From assembly GCA_028715095.1 (NCBI GenBank), contig JAQUSM010000016.1, positions 1 to 13,476 on the forward strand: a stretch of 13,476 nucleotides of DNA, in the 5' to 3' direction. This document shows, piece by piece, positions 1 to 6,200 of the stretch; the first letter of the stretch is position 1; each line of letters starts with the position of its first letter. The translations under genes were made by a program, and so were the position numbers. The notes under the pieces were generated by a model. That model was not told where the DNA came from. It worked only from the letters and a program-made list of their open reading frames with translations, and ran no database searches. Origin of the DNA: Candidatus Omnitrophota bacterium (GTDB taxonomy: Bacteria; Omnitrophota; Gorgyraeia; Gygaellales; Profunditerraquicolaceae).

Positions 1-183
1 TTTTGTCCCGGACATAATAATATCCAGCAATATGATATCCGGTTTAAACGCGCTCACTTGAGCCAAGATATCCTCAGCTCCCGGTAAAGTCAACACTTCA
101 TAGTTACCTGTCCCCTCCAAATTTAATTTTAGTATTCTCAGGAAAGCTGTTTCGTCGTCAACAACCAACACTTTCTTTTTCAT
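1..183 (-). CDS. Response regulator receiver domain (partial, runs off left edge)
   Basis: Only the first 61 codons are present. They read as a CheY-like receiver: MKKKVLVVDDE with the acidic pair D9/D10 that binds Mg2+, then PDIILLDIIM with D54 as the expected phosphoacceptor Asp. The ATG at 181-183 follows TAAGGGAG, in which the stop codon of the histidine kinase overlaps the Shine-Dalgarno sequence; the SD to ATG spacing is 6 nt and the intergenic gap is 11 nt. It is therefore the probable cognate partner of the kinase just upstream and is likely made by coupled translation. The output domain, if any, lies outside the window, so it could be a single-domain regulator or a DNA-binding one. 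The receiver assignment is firm; the regulated target is unknown. Confidence 0.93.
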   Translation of the reverse strand, partial: MKKKVLVVDDETAFLRILKLNLEGTGNYEVLTLPGAEDILAQVSAFKPDIILLDIIMSGTK

Positions 184-189
184 AATGAG

Positions 190-195
190 CTCCCT
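190..195 (-). promoter_or_regulatory. Ribosome binding site of the response regulator
   Basis: AGGGAG lies 6 nt before the ATG and shares bases with the TAA stop of the kinase. This arrangement supports re-initiation or coupling and fixes the regulator start. Confidence 0.75.
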
Positions 196-1661
196 TATCC
201 AGATTTAGCAGTCTTAAACCATAAGCTTATTTTTGTGCCTTTAGCCAATTGGCTGGTTATTTCAACTATCCCCCCGTGCAACTTGATAATATTACTTGTA
301 ACCGAAAGCCCCAAGCCGGTGCCCTTTCCAGGCCCCTTGGTAGTAAAAAATGGCTCAAAAACTTTTTTAAGGTTCTCCTCGCTGATCCCCTGGCCCGTAT
401 CTTCAATTTCAACAGCCACAACTTCCTCATCAGGGGAAAAATAATCATTCTTCGTTTTATCCCCTTTATACGCGGAGTCGGCGAACCGGCACAGATACGA
501 ACGTAAAGTAAGCCTGCCGCCTCCGGGCATTGCATGAAAAGCATTCGTGAATAGGTTTATAAAAACTTGCTCTAACTTGCCCTTGTCAGCCATAATCTTC
601 GGGATCCCCGCCTGATATTCCTTTACAATCTCAATATTACCCAGTCTGGCAATCTGCTTGACCAGCAGCAATGAATTGTCCATTAAAATGCTGACATTCT
701 CAGGCTGCATATACAACTCATCAACCCTTGAGAAATCCAGGAGCATCCGCACAATATTATCCGCCCTTACGATATTATCTTTCATCAGCTGAAAGACTTC
801 GGATGCATCCTTATTTTCAGGAGGGATTACCCCTTCTAAATAATTTACCCCCTGCAATATGATCCCCAGCGGGTTCTTTACTTCATGGGCAACGCCGCTG
901 GCTAATTTGCCGATTGCTTCAAATTTTCCTGCTTGCACCATCAAGGCGGTTGTTTCTTCTAAGCGTGAGGCCATTTTATTAAATGACCCGGCCAAAGCTC
1001 CGATCTCATCGGCTGATTTGATAACTACCCTGGTTTCAAGGCTGCCTGCGCCGATTTTAGCCACGGCATCCCTGAGCTTGCTGATTGGGTTAACTATTGT
1101 TTTTGAAATAAACAACCCGAACAAAACCGCCACCACTATAATAAATAACACACCAACTAACGCCGGAGACAGGGCCTCCTTGATAGTTTTAAGGATATAA
1201 ACCCCCTTAAAACCTATGTGAATAGCCCCAACCTGCTCGATACCTTCTCTTACGGGAACCGCAATATCATAAACGAATACTCTTCTGTTAATAATTTTCT
1301 GCAATCGGAAATTATCTTTACGGCTAAATTGATTATTTAACTTTAAAAGCTGCTTTGGAATAGCTTCCAAGTAAGTATTCGATAGCAGGTATCCTTTCTT
1401 ATCAAAAACAAGGATATATTCTATCATCTCCTCCCGCAATTTCTTGTCTTTGAATAAAGTATCGGTTAAGGTTTCAGCCTTGTCTTCCACTATGTCCCTG
1501 ACAAAGCGATCGGCAAGGTCTTGAGCAAACAGGACTTCCTCAGTCTTCAGTTTTTCTTCCTGACTATGGTTGATCGCATAGATAACGGAAAAAATATTAA
1601 CTATGGATAATACGGCTATTACAAGGATAAAACTTGAAATAATCTTATGGGTTAGTCTCAT
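195..1661 (-). CDS. Membrane sensor histidine kinase (extracytoplasmic sensor-HAMP-HisKA-HATPase)
   Basis: A 488-residue kinase that should phosphorylate the adjacent response regulator. Two membrane segments (about 8-29 and 167-188) bracket an extracytoplasmic domain of about 135 residues, with a Cache-like ending (VPVREG...GAIHIGF, 135-151). A HAMP linker follows (about 185-240). The HisKA segment carries AHEVKNP with phosphoacceptor H259. The ATPase domain has the N box (NLFTNAFHAM, N373), G1 DTGQGI (421-426), F box FEPFFTTK (435-442) and G2 GKGTGLGL (445-452), so it looks catalytically complete. A hydrophilic insertion of about 20 residues (about 391-412) sits between N box and G1. Its start lies 17 nt inside the end of the upstream substrate-binding protein gene, implying coupled translation. 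The ligand is not evident; the neighbouring lipoprotein may present it. Confidence 0.95.
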   Translation of the reverse strand: MRLTHKIISSFILVIAVLSIVNIFSVIYAINHSQEEKLKTEEVLFAQDLADRFVRDIVEDKAETLTDTLFKDKKLREEMIEYILVFDKKGYLLSNTYLEAIPKQLLKLNNQFSRKDNFRLQKIINRRVFVYDIAVPVREGIEQVGAIHIGFKGVYILKTIKEALSPALVGVLFIIVVAVLFGLFISKTIVNPISKLRDAVAKIGAGSLETRVVIKSADEIGALAGSFNKMASRLEETTALMVQAGKFEAIGKLASGVAHEVKNPLGIILQGVNYLEGVIPPENKDASEVFQLMKDNIVRADNIVRMLLDFSRVDELYMQPENVSILMDNSLLLVKQIARLGNIEIVKEYQAGIPKIMADKGKLEQVFINLFTNAFHAMPGGGRLTLRSYLCRFADSAYKGDKTKNDYFSPDEEVVAVEIEDTGQGISEENLKKVFEPFFTTKGPGKGTGLGLSVTSNIIKLHGGIVEITSQLAKGTKISLWFKTAKSG

Positions 1662-2868
1662 CTTTATACCCTAAAACGACATTTACCTGATTAAATACCC
1701 TGAATTTACCATCCTCCGATAACTTTGAATAATAAACCCCCTTTAACCCCTGATGCCCCAAAACGCTATAGGTAATTTCTTTTCCTATCCCGATATCGAC
1801 ATTATGCATTGATTCAAGCGCTTCTATAAATTTTTCCCTTGTTAAGTCAACTCCGGCAATTTCTAACGCTTTCACCAATACCTTGGCGTTTATAAAACCC
1901 TCTAAAGCCACATAATTAGGTTCATCATTCGGAAAATATTTCTTTACCAATTCCCTGTACTCCCTGACTCCTGAGAGCTCTTCCAGGAAAGGGTCTGGCA
2001 CTACCTGCGTTACAATAATCTTGCTGTAGTCCGACGGCTTTATTTTCTGTATCTGGATAAGCTCTTTGGCGAATGCCTCTGAGCCGACGAATGATACGGT
2101 ATGGAAATAAGGCCTGAATCCGGCGTCATTTGATATCTTAACGAATTTAGCCAAAGGAGAGTAGGTGCCGACCATTATCACAACATCAGCTTCGCTTAAT
2201 TTAATATTCAGCATTGCCTGCTCTACATTCATTGCCCCTCTGGCAAAGGTCTCTGTAGCAACCGTACGCATACCTCTCCTTTCGAGAGCCAACTGTACTC
2301 CCGAAAGAACCGAGACCCCAAAAGTATCCTCCTGGTATAAAACGGCTATTTTCTTTAAATTCATCTTGTCGACAAAATAACTGATGGCGCTTTCCGCTTC
2401 CGCATAGTATGAGTCTCTGACATTAAATATATACGGCCTGTAAGGAGTCCTGAATATTTCCGCTCCCGAGAAAATTCCAAGAAGCGGAATCTCCGCTTTA
2501 TGGACAATATCCACAACCTGGGCTGTCGTAGGGGTACCCACATAATCAAACAAAGCAAAAACCCCAACCTGGGCTATTAATTTCTGGGTATTTGTGACTG
2601 TTTCGGCCGGATTATAATGATCATCCGTGCTGATCAGCCTAATTTTCCTTCCGTGTATGCCTGCACCGGCATTAATTTCATTAATATAAGCCAGAGAGCC
2701 ATGGATTGTCTGAGTGCCCAAAAAACCCGCGAATCCTCCCAGGGCGGCAGAAGAACCGATAACGATTTCATTATCACTTACTCCGGTGGATATTTCTGCT
2801 GCCGGCTTATTTTGCCCGCATCCTGAAACGAACAATATAAATGTAATTAAACAAATAATCCTCTTCAT
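1645..2868 (-). CDS. Substrate-binding lipoprotein, branched-chain amino-acid type (LivJ/LivK-like)
   Basis: A 407-residue type I periplasmic binding protein (Peripla_BP_6-like). It begins with a lipoprotein signal: basic MKR, a hydrophobic stretch and the lipobox VSGC with C17 as the lipidated residue, so it should be anchored in the envelope. The mature part starts near IVIGSSAALGGFAG (about 36-49), the usual first strand and ligand loop of this family. It continues through two alternating lobes (for example KKIAVLYQEDTFG and ADVVIMVGTYSPLAKF). Family members bind amino acids, amides, urea or small acids; the ligand cannot be read here. No Liv-type permease or ATPase gene is near. Instead it overlaps the histidine kinase gene by 17 nt, so a sensory role as a ligand presenter is plausible. 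An AAAAAGGAG Shine-Dalgarno sequence supports the ATG start. Confidence 0.92.
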   Translation of the reverse strand: MKRIICLITFILFVSGCGQNKPAAEISTGVSDNEIVIGSSAALGGFAGFLGTQTIHGSLAYINEINAGAGIHGRKIRLISTDDHYNPAETVTNTQKLIAQVGVFALFDYVGTPTTAQVVDIVHKAEIPLLGIFSGAEIFRTPYRPYIFNVRDSYYAEAESAISYFVDKMNLKKIAVLYQEDTFGVSVLSGVQLALERRGMRTVATETFARGAMNVEQAMLNIKLSEADVVIMVGTYSPLAKFVKISNDAGFRPYFHTVSFVGSEAFAKELIQIQKIKPSDYSKIIVTQVVPDPFLEELSGVREYRELVKKYFPNDEPNYVALEGFINAKVLVKALEIAGVDLTREKFIEALESMHNVDIGIGKEITYSVLGHQGLKGVYYSKLSEDGKFRVFNQVNVVLGYKDETNP

Positions 2869-2875
2869 TGCTGCG

Positions 2876-2880
2876 CTCCT
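2876..2880 (-). promoter_or_regulatory. Strong ribosome binding site of the substrate-binding protein
   Basis: AGGAG, inside AAAAAGGAG, lies 7 nt upstream of the ATG at 2866-2868. It confirms the start and hence the lipoprotein signal. Confidence 0.8.
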
Positions 2881-2893
2881 TTTTAAATAAAAT

Positions 2894-2920
2894 GCCCAGC
2901 TATGCGATTAATAACTGGGC
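2894..2920 (-). other. Hairpin in the leader of the sensory operon
   Basis: GCCCAG (2894-2899) pairs with CTGGGC (2915-2920). After one C/A mismatch the stem continues with TAT/ATA, leaving a short apical loop. In the leftward transcript the hairpin is followed by a broken T-rich run (ATTTTATTT) and then, 13 nt downstream, by the Shine-Dalgarno sequence of the binding-protein gene. It could be a weak terminator for the tRNA-Ala transcript or a 5' UTR structure affecting the sensory operon. The sequence alone does not decide which. A second imperfect inverted repeat (2950-2957 with 2978-2985) lies further upstream in the same 130-nt leader. I found no convincing sigma-70 promoter in this leader. 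Confidence 0.4.
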
Positions 2921-2998
2921 TAAATTATCTTAAGCTTCCTGCGATGGTTCCTCCCTGTTTTCTGGATCATGAACAATCGGAGAGGCAATAATAAAAAG

Positions 2999-3071
2999 TG
3001 GAGCTGAGGAGGATTGAACTCCTGACCCCTTGCATGCCATGCAAGTGCTCTCCCAGCTGAGCTACAGCCCC
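2999..3071 (-). tRNA. tRNA-Ala (anticodon GGC)
   Basis: A 73-nt cloverleaf folds without gaps. The acceptor is GGGGCTG/CAGCTCC, with the G3-U70 wobble pair that is the classical alanyl-tRNA synthetase identity element. The D stem is GCTC/GAGC, the anticodon stem CTTGC/GCAAG with loop ATGGCAT, and the T stem AGGAG/CTCCT with loop TTCAATC. The anticodon GGC is at 3036-3038, reading GCC and GCU codons. The discriminator base is A. The genome continues CTTTTT, so CCA is not encoded and must be added by tRNA nucleotidyltransferase. The T-run directly after the acceptor stem may help transcription end. Confidence 0.97.
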
Positions 3072-3107
3072 AAAAAGATAAACTAAGGTTTATTAAAAAT
3101 TAATCTA

Positions 3108-3136
3108 TTGACCTTTGCTATTTTAGAATATAAAAT
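3108..3136 (+). promoter_or_regulatory. Promoter of tRNA-Leu
   Basis: TTGACC (3108-3113), a 17-bp spacer and TAAAAT (3131-3136) closely match the sigma-70 -35/-10 consensus. The predicted start is near 3143, about 20 nt before the tRNA. It overlaps the opposite-facing tRNA-Ala promoter almost completely. Confidence 0.75.
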
Positions 3137-3148
3137 AGACGACGTCAA
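3120..3148 (-). promoter_or_regulatory. Promoter of tRNA-Ala
   Basis: On the minus strand, TTGACG (3148 down to 3143), a 17-bp spacer and TAAAAT (3125 down to 3120) match the sigma-70 consensus. The predicted start is near 3113, giving a leader of about 40 nt before the tRNA. Its -35 hexamer lies where transcription from the opposite promoter should start, so the two promoters probably cannot be occupied at the same time. Confidence 0.75.
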
Positions 3149-3162
3149 CCTAAAAAAATCCT

Positions 3163-3245
3163 GCCGAAGTGGTGGAATGGCATACACGTCGGTCTCAAAA
3201 ACCGATGAGGGCAACCTCGTAAGGGTTCAACTCCCTTCTTCGGCA
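3163..3245 (+). tRNA. tRNA-Leu (anticodon CAA)
   Basis: An 83-nt class II tRNA. The acceptor is GCCGAAG/CTTCGGC and the anticodon stem TCGGT/ACCGA with loop CTCAAAA, giving anticodon CAA at 3196-3198, which reads UUG. A long variable arm with stem GAGG/CCTC and a GCAA tetraloop is typical of tRNA-Leu. The T arm is AAGGG/CCCTT around TTCAACT. The discriminator is A and no CCA is encoded. It is the only plus-strand gene supported in the window. Only 10 nt separate it from the stop codon of the convergent membrane-protein gene. Confidence 0.97.
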
Positions 3246-3255
3246 TAATAATTAT

Positions 3256-5538
3256 TTAGAACCTGTCCCTGCCCAGGAGCAATACTATTAAGGCAGAAAA
3301 ATTTATAGCCGCGACTATAAAACAACTCCAGGATATTCCAAGGACAGGGATCAGGAATATACCGCTGAGCAACGCCCCAAGGCAAGAACCTAATAAATCA
3401 ATCCCGTAGGTCAATCCGGCAATTTGGCCTGCCTCCTCCTGTTTTTGCCCCAGGTATATTTTATTCACAATGGGGAACTGCGCACCCGCAAGCAAGCCGG
3501 CGATAACCGACAATGACGGGAATATAATACTTGCTCCTGCTTGAAATACAATTTCTTTTCCGGAAGTTGATAACCAGGAAAAAAATGCAGGAAGCGTCAG
3601 TGATAAAATAGAGAACAAGGAATTTAATCCTATTAAAATATTTAGCGGCTTCTTAAGCCGTTTCATCAAAGTTGTCATCCAAAAACTGCCTGCGGCCAAA
3701 CCTGCCATAAAAACCGTAAGCAGGATCCCGATTTTATAAAAAACATAACCATAAATAATCTGAAAGGTTAGTAATATTATTATCTGGATAGCCATTGAGG
3801 AAAAACCCGCACACATAAGCGCCATAAGGCTGCCCTGTTTATAAAAATTTTTGCTTTTGCGTATCCCGAATAAGCCCGTCAGAATAATCAACACACAAAT
3901 ACCGGATACAGCAATAAGCGCCCTCCCGAAGCTGAATGTTTCAAGCATCTTTTCAAAAACCGGACCGCCAAGACGTTTAGCCCAAAAGGTCATATTGTAA
4001 TAATAAGTGCTCGGCCGGAAGTCATGGTTTAGCCTAACTTGCCTTCCTTGCAGCAACACCCCTTCAGTGTAAGCCATAAGCTGTGGAGATAATTCAGAGA
4101 ATAGATAATATTCCCGTACGTATTTTAAGTTCAAGTTCCTTTTTCTTGCCCTATCCATCAAAATATTATAATTCCGGGTGAGAGTGCCTGCTTTATCAGA
4201 GGCCAAGAAATACGCGGTGTCCCCGGGAATAACTAAAACATCCCTGAACACCTCTTTCAGGCCGAAATAAACAGAGCTTAAATATTCTGCCAGTTCAGGG
4301 CTGATGTAGCTTTCCGAAGAACTTAAGGCAAAGGAAAGAATCCCTCCTTCATTTAAAATATTTTTTACTTCTTTAAAGAATTCAACGGTATAAAACCTGT
4401 TTATCAAAGCGGTATAGGGGTCTCCCAGATGCGTAATTACACAATCATATTTTCTTTGTGTAGTTTTAATGAAAAACCTGCCGTCCAAATTGTAAATTGA
4501 AACTTTTGCGTTCTTTAAAGGCTCATAATCCCTAGCGGGAAGGTATTTTTCAGCCATTTCTACAATAACAGGATCGAGCTCAAGGTAATCAACGCTTCTT
4601 ATTGGATATTTAAGCATTTCGCCAATTAGGCCCCCCACGCCGCCTCCTACCAAAAGTAAATCCCTGGGGTCATTATGTTCAAGCAGCGCAAAATGCACAG
4701 CCTGCTCGCAAGCCAGCTTATCCGGCACGCTGTAAAGATGCAATCCGTTATCAAAAAAAGAATACTGATTATCCATTTTTGTTACCATAATATTGCCATA
4801 AATTGAATTCCTGTCTTCCAGGATATCATACCCCTGCCACTGTCTTTTGCGTGAATACTCGTCAAGGCTGCTCCATCTTCCAGAAAACCATAAAACACAA
4901 TCCGCAATCAAAATAAATATTAATACCCCCGCCAACAGCACGCTGGTTTTCCTTGTCTTTAGTTTCCACTGTAAACAGAGGGCTGCGAAAATATTCAACA
5001 AACCAAGAATTACAACGATAGTAATGGAATCCAAAAGGCGGATAAAAACAAAACTTAACAGCGTCCCGCCAAGCAGAGCGCCGACAGACTCCCAGGCATA
5101 AGCCATACCGATATTATTGGCCATTTCAGCGGATTTTGTTTGATATATCCGGCAGCCCAAAGAGAACATAAACCCCATGAGCATGCAGATTGGCGCAAGG
5201 ATAATAAAGCTGGATATAATCATCGGCATAAATCCGGCAATCTCACCGGGAGCAAGCCTGAAATAAAACTTTACTGATCTGACCGCCAGGATACTTAATA
5301 TTAGAAGGCAGCTTAAAACAAGTTGGCTGATTGAAAATAAATCCAGCTTTGATTTAGCTCTATCGGCAAACCTTGCTAAAAACCAGCTACCCAGCGCTCC
5401 CCACATAAGCCAACTGCCGAGGATAAAACCAATAGACAGTTCGTTGCCGTAGAAAACAATCAGGAATTCGCGCATGATAACAATCTGCGCCGACATAGCG
5501 GTAAAACCGATTAAAAAAATTGAAAACAAGACTGTCAT
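3256..5538 (-). CDS. Polytopic membrane protein with spermidine-synthase-like domain
   Basis: A 760-residue protein. I start it at the ATG at 5536-5538: AAGGA lies 8 nt upstream, and any earlier start would run into the preceding gene. About seven hydrophobic segments (3-215) lead into a soluble spermidine/spermine-synthase-like domain (about 225-450), then about seven more segments (538-757). The soluble domain has the SAM-type nucleotide loop LLVGGGVGG (295-303), the acidic LELDP (319-323), and DP followed by NRFYTVEFF (380-388). Compared with classical aminopropyltransferases, the GGGDGG Asp is Val301 and the catalytic-Asp position appears to be His370, so spermidine synthesis is doubtful. 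The two membrane halves resemble each other. It is the last gene of the operon, 11 nt after the CcdA-like gene. A membrane-bound SAM- or nucleotide-binding role is inferred; the substrate is unknown. Confidence 0.85.
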   Translation of the reverse strand: MTVLFSIFLIGFTAMSAQIVIMREFLIVFYGNELSIGFILGSWLMWGALGSWFLARFADRAKSKLDLFSISQLVLSCLLILSILAVRSVKFYFRLAPGEIAGFMPMIISSFIILAPICMLMGFMFSLGCRIYQTKSAEMANNIGMAYAWESVGALLGGTLLSFVFIRLLDSITIVVILGLLNIFAALCLQWKLKTRKTSVLLAGVLIFILIADCVLWFSGRWSSLDEYSRKRQWQGYDILEDRNSIYGNIMVTKMDNQYSFFDNGLHLYSVPDKLACEQAVHFALLEHNDPRDLLLVGGGVGGLIGEMLKYPIRSVDYLELDPVIVEMAEKYLPARDYEPLKNAKVSIYNLDGRFFIKTTQRKYDCVITHLGDPYTALINRFYTVEFFKEVKNILNEGGILSFALSSSESYISPELAEYLSSVYFGLKEVFRDVLVIPGDTAYFLASDKAGTLTRNYNILMDRARKRNLNLKYVREYYLFSELSPQLMAYTEGVLLQGRQVRLNHDFRPSTYYYNMTFWAKRLGGPVFEKMLETFSFGRALIAVSGICVLIILTGLFGIRKSKNFYKQGSLMALMCAGFSSMAIQIIILLTFQIIYGYVFYKIGILLTVFMAGLAAGSFWMTTLMKRLKKPLNILIGLNSLFSILSLTLPAFFSWLSTSGKEIVFQAGASIIFPSLSVIAGLLAGAQFPIVNKIYLGQKQEEAGQIAGLTYGIDLLGSCLGALLSGIFLIPVLGISWSCFIVAAINFSALIVLLLGRDRF

Positions 5539-5546
5539 TTTAAATA

Positions 5547-5551
5547 TCCTT
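5547..5551 (-). promoter_or_regulatory. Ribosome binding site setting the start of the spermidine-synthase-like gene
   Basis: AAGGA lies 8 nt before the ATG at 5536-5538 and overlaps the TAA stop of the upstream CcdA-like gene (TAAGGA). It argues against the 63-codon longer reading frame that runs back into that gene. Confidence 0.65.
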
Positions 5552-6200
5552 AGAATATAAGGTTTAGTCCCAGTAGAATTAAAAGTAAAGCACAGATAAT
5601 ACGGAATACCGATAAGCTTAAATTTGATTTTAAGATTTTTCCCGGCAGGCGGCTGATTATTCCCGATAACCCGGCGATAATCATAAAACCTGAAATAAAT
5701 GTACCTAAGCCGAAAGAGAGAGCGCAAAGCAGGCCGTCAAGGGCGGTTTTGGAGATAATTGTAATTTCAAAAAGCAGCGCCAAAAGCGGTGCGCAGGGGA
5801 ATATACCTATTGTAAAACCCAGAATAAACAGGCTGCTAAAGGTCAGCGTTTTATTCGTCGAGAACTTACAATCGCAATACCCCGGATCTCTGCTGAACAG
5901 GATGAGAACCCCCAGGATAATGACAATTACGCCTCCTAAGGGTTTTAAAAATGAGGAAAAACCGGAGTTAGCGAATTGCTTAAGTAAGGTTGCCGATACT
6001 CCGGCAAGATATCCTAAAACAAGGTAGGCAAACAACCTGGCAGAGAGAAATATCAATGCCTCTATTAATCCCTGGCCCCATTTAAGTTTTCTTCCTGCAA
6101 GATATGTAATAAAAACAGGCGTGCAGGATAAAAAACATGGCCCTGAAACACCAAAACTTAAACCAATGCCAAAAAGCTGAAGATAAGTTAAAAATCCCAT
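5550..6200 (-). CDS. CcdA/DsbD-type transmembrane protein (DsbD_2/SafE-like)
   Basis: A 216-residue, almost wholly hydrophobic protein with about six membrane segments. It resembles the transmembrane electron-transfer module of the CcdA/DsbD family. The first helix contains GPCFLSCTP (C22, C26), and the start of the second half contains GIFPCAPL (C136). The paired Cys-Pro-containing helices match the way CcdA/DsbD proteins carry thiol-derived electrons from cytoplasmic thioredoxin to envelope partners. The loop between the halves has CDC (C109, C111), which could be an extra thiol or metal site. The start overlaps the end of the radical SAM gene by 13 nt, so the two are probably translationally coupled. 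Related names in databases include cytochrome c biogenesis and sulfite-exporter TauE/SafE family proteins; no cytochrome c gene is nearby. The fold assignment is reasonable; the redox partner is not known. Confidence 0.82.
   Translation of the reverse strand: MGFLTYLQLFGIGLSFGVSGPCFLSCTPVFITYLAGRKLKWGQGLIEALIFLSARLFAYLVLGYLAGVSATLLKQFANSGFSSFLKPLGGVIVIILGVLILFSRDPGYCDCKFSTNKTLTFSSLFILGFTIGIFPCAPLLALLFEITIISKTALDGLLCALSFGLGTFISGFMIIAGLSGIISRLPGKILKSNLSLSVFRIICALLLILLGLNLIF

Noticed and set aside
2869..2998. T-box or amino-acid riboswitch in front of the binding-protein gene
   Set aside because: No T-box sequence or specifier-loop arrangement, and no known riboswitch core that I recognise, is present in the 130 nt.
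3261..3300. Possible terminator hairpin (CTGCC...GGCAG) at the end of the spermidine-synthase-like gene
   Set aside because: The arms are only 5 bp with a long loop, it lies inside the coding sequence, and on neither strand is it followed by a proper T-run where a terminator is needed.
5539..5727. 63-codon N-terminal extension of the spermidine-synthase-like frame
   Set aside because: It lies almost wholly within the end of the CcdA-like gene in another frame, is basic and aromatic rather than signal-like, and the ATG at 5536-5538 has its own AAGGA.
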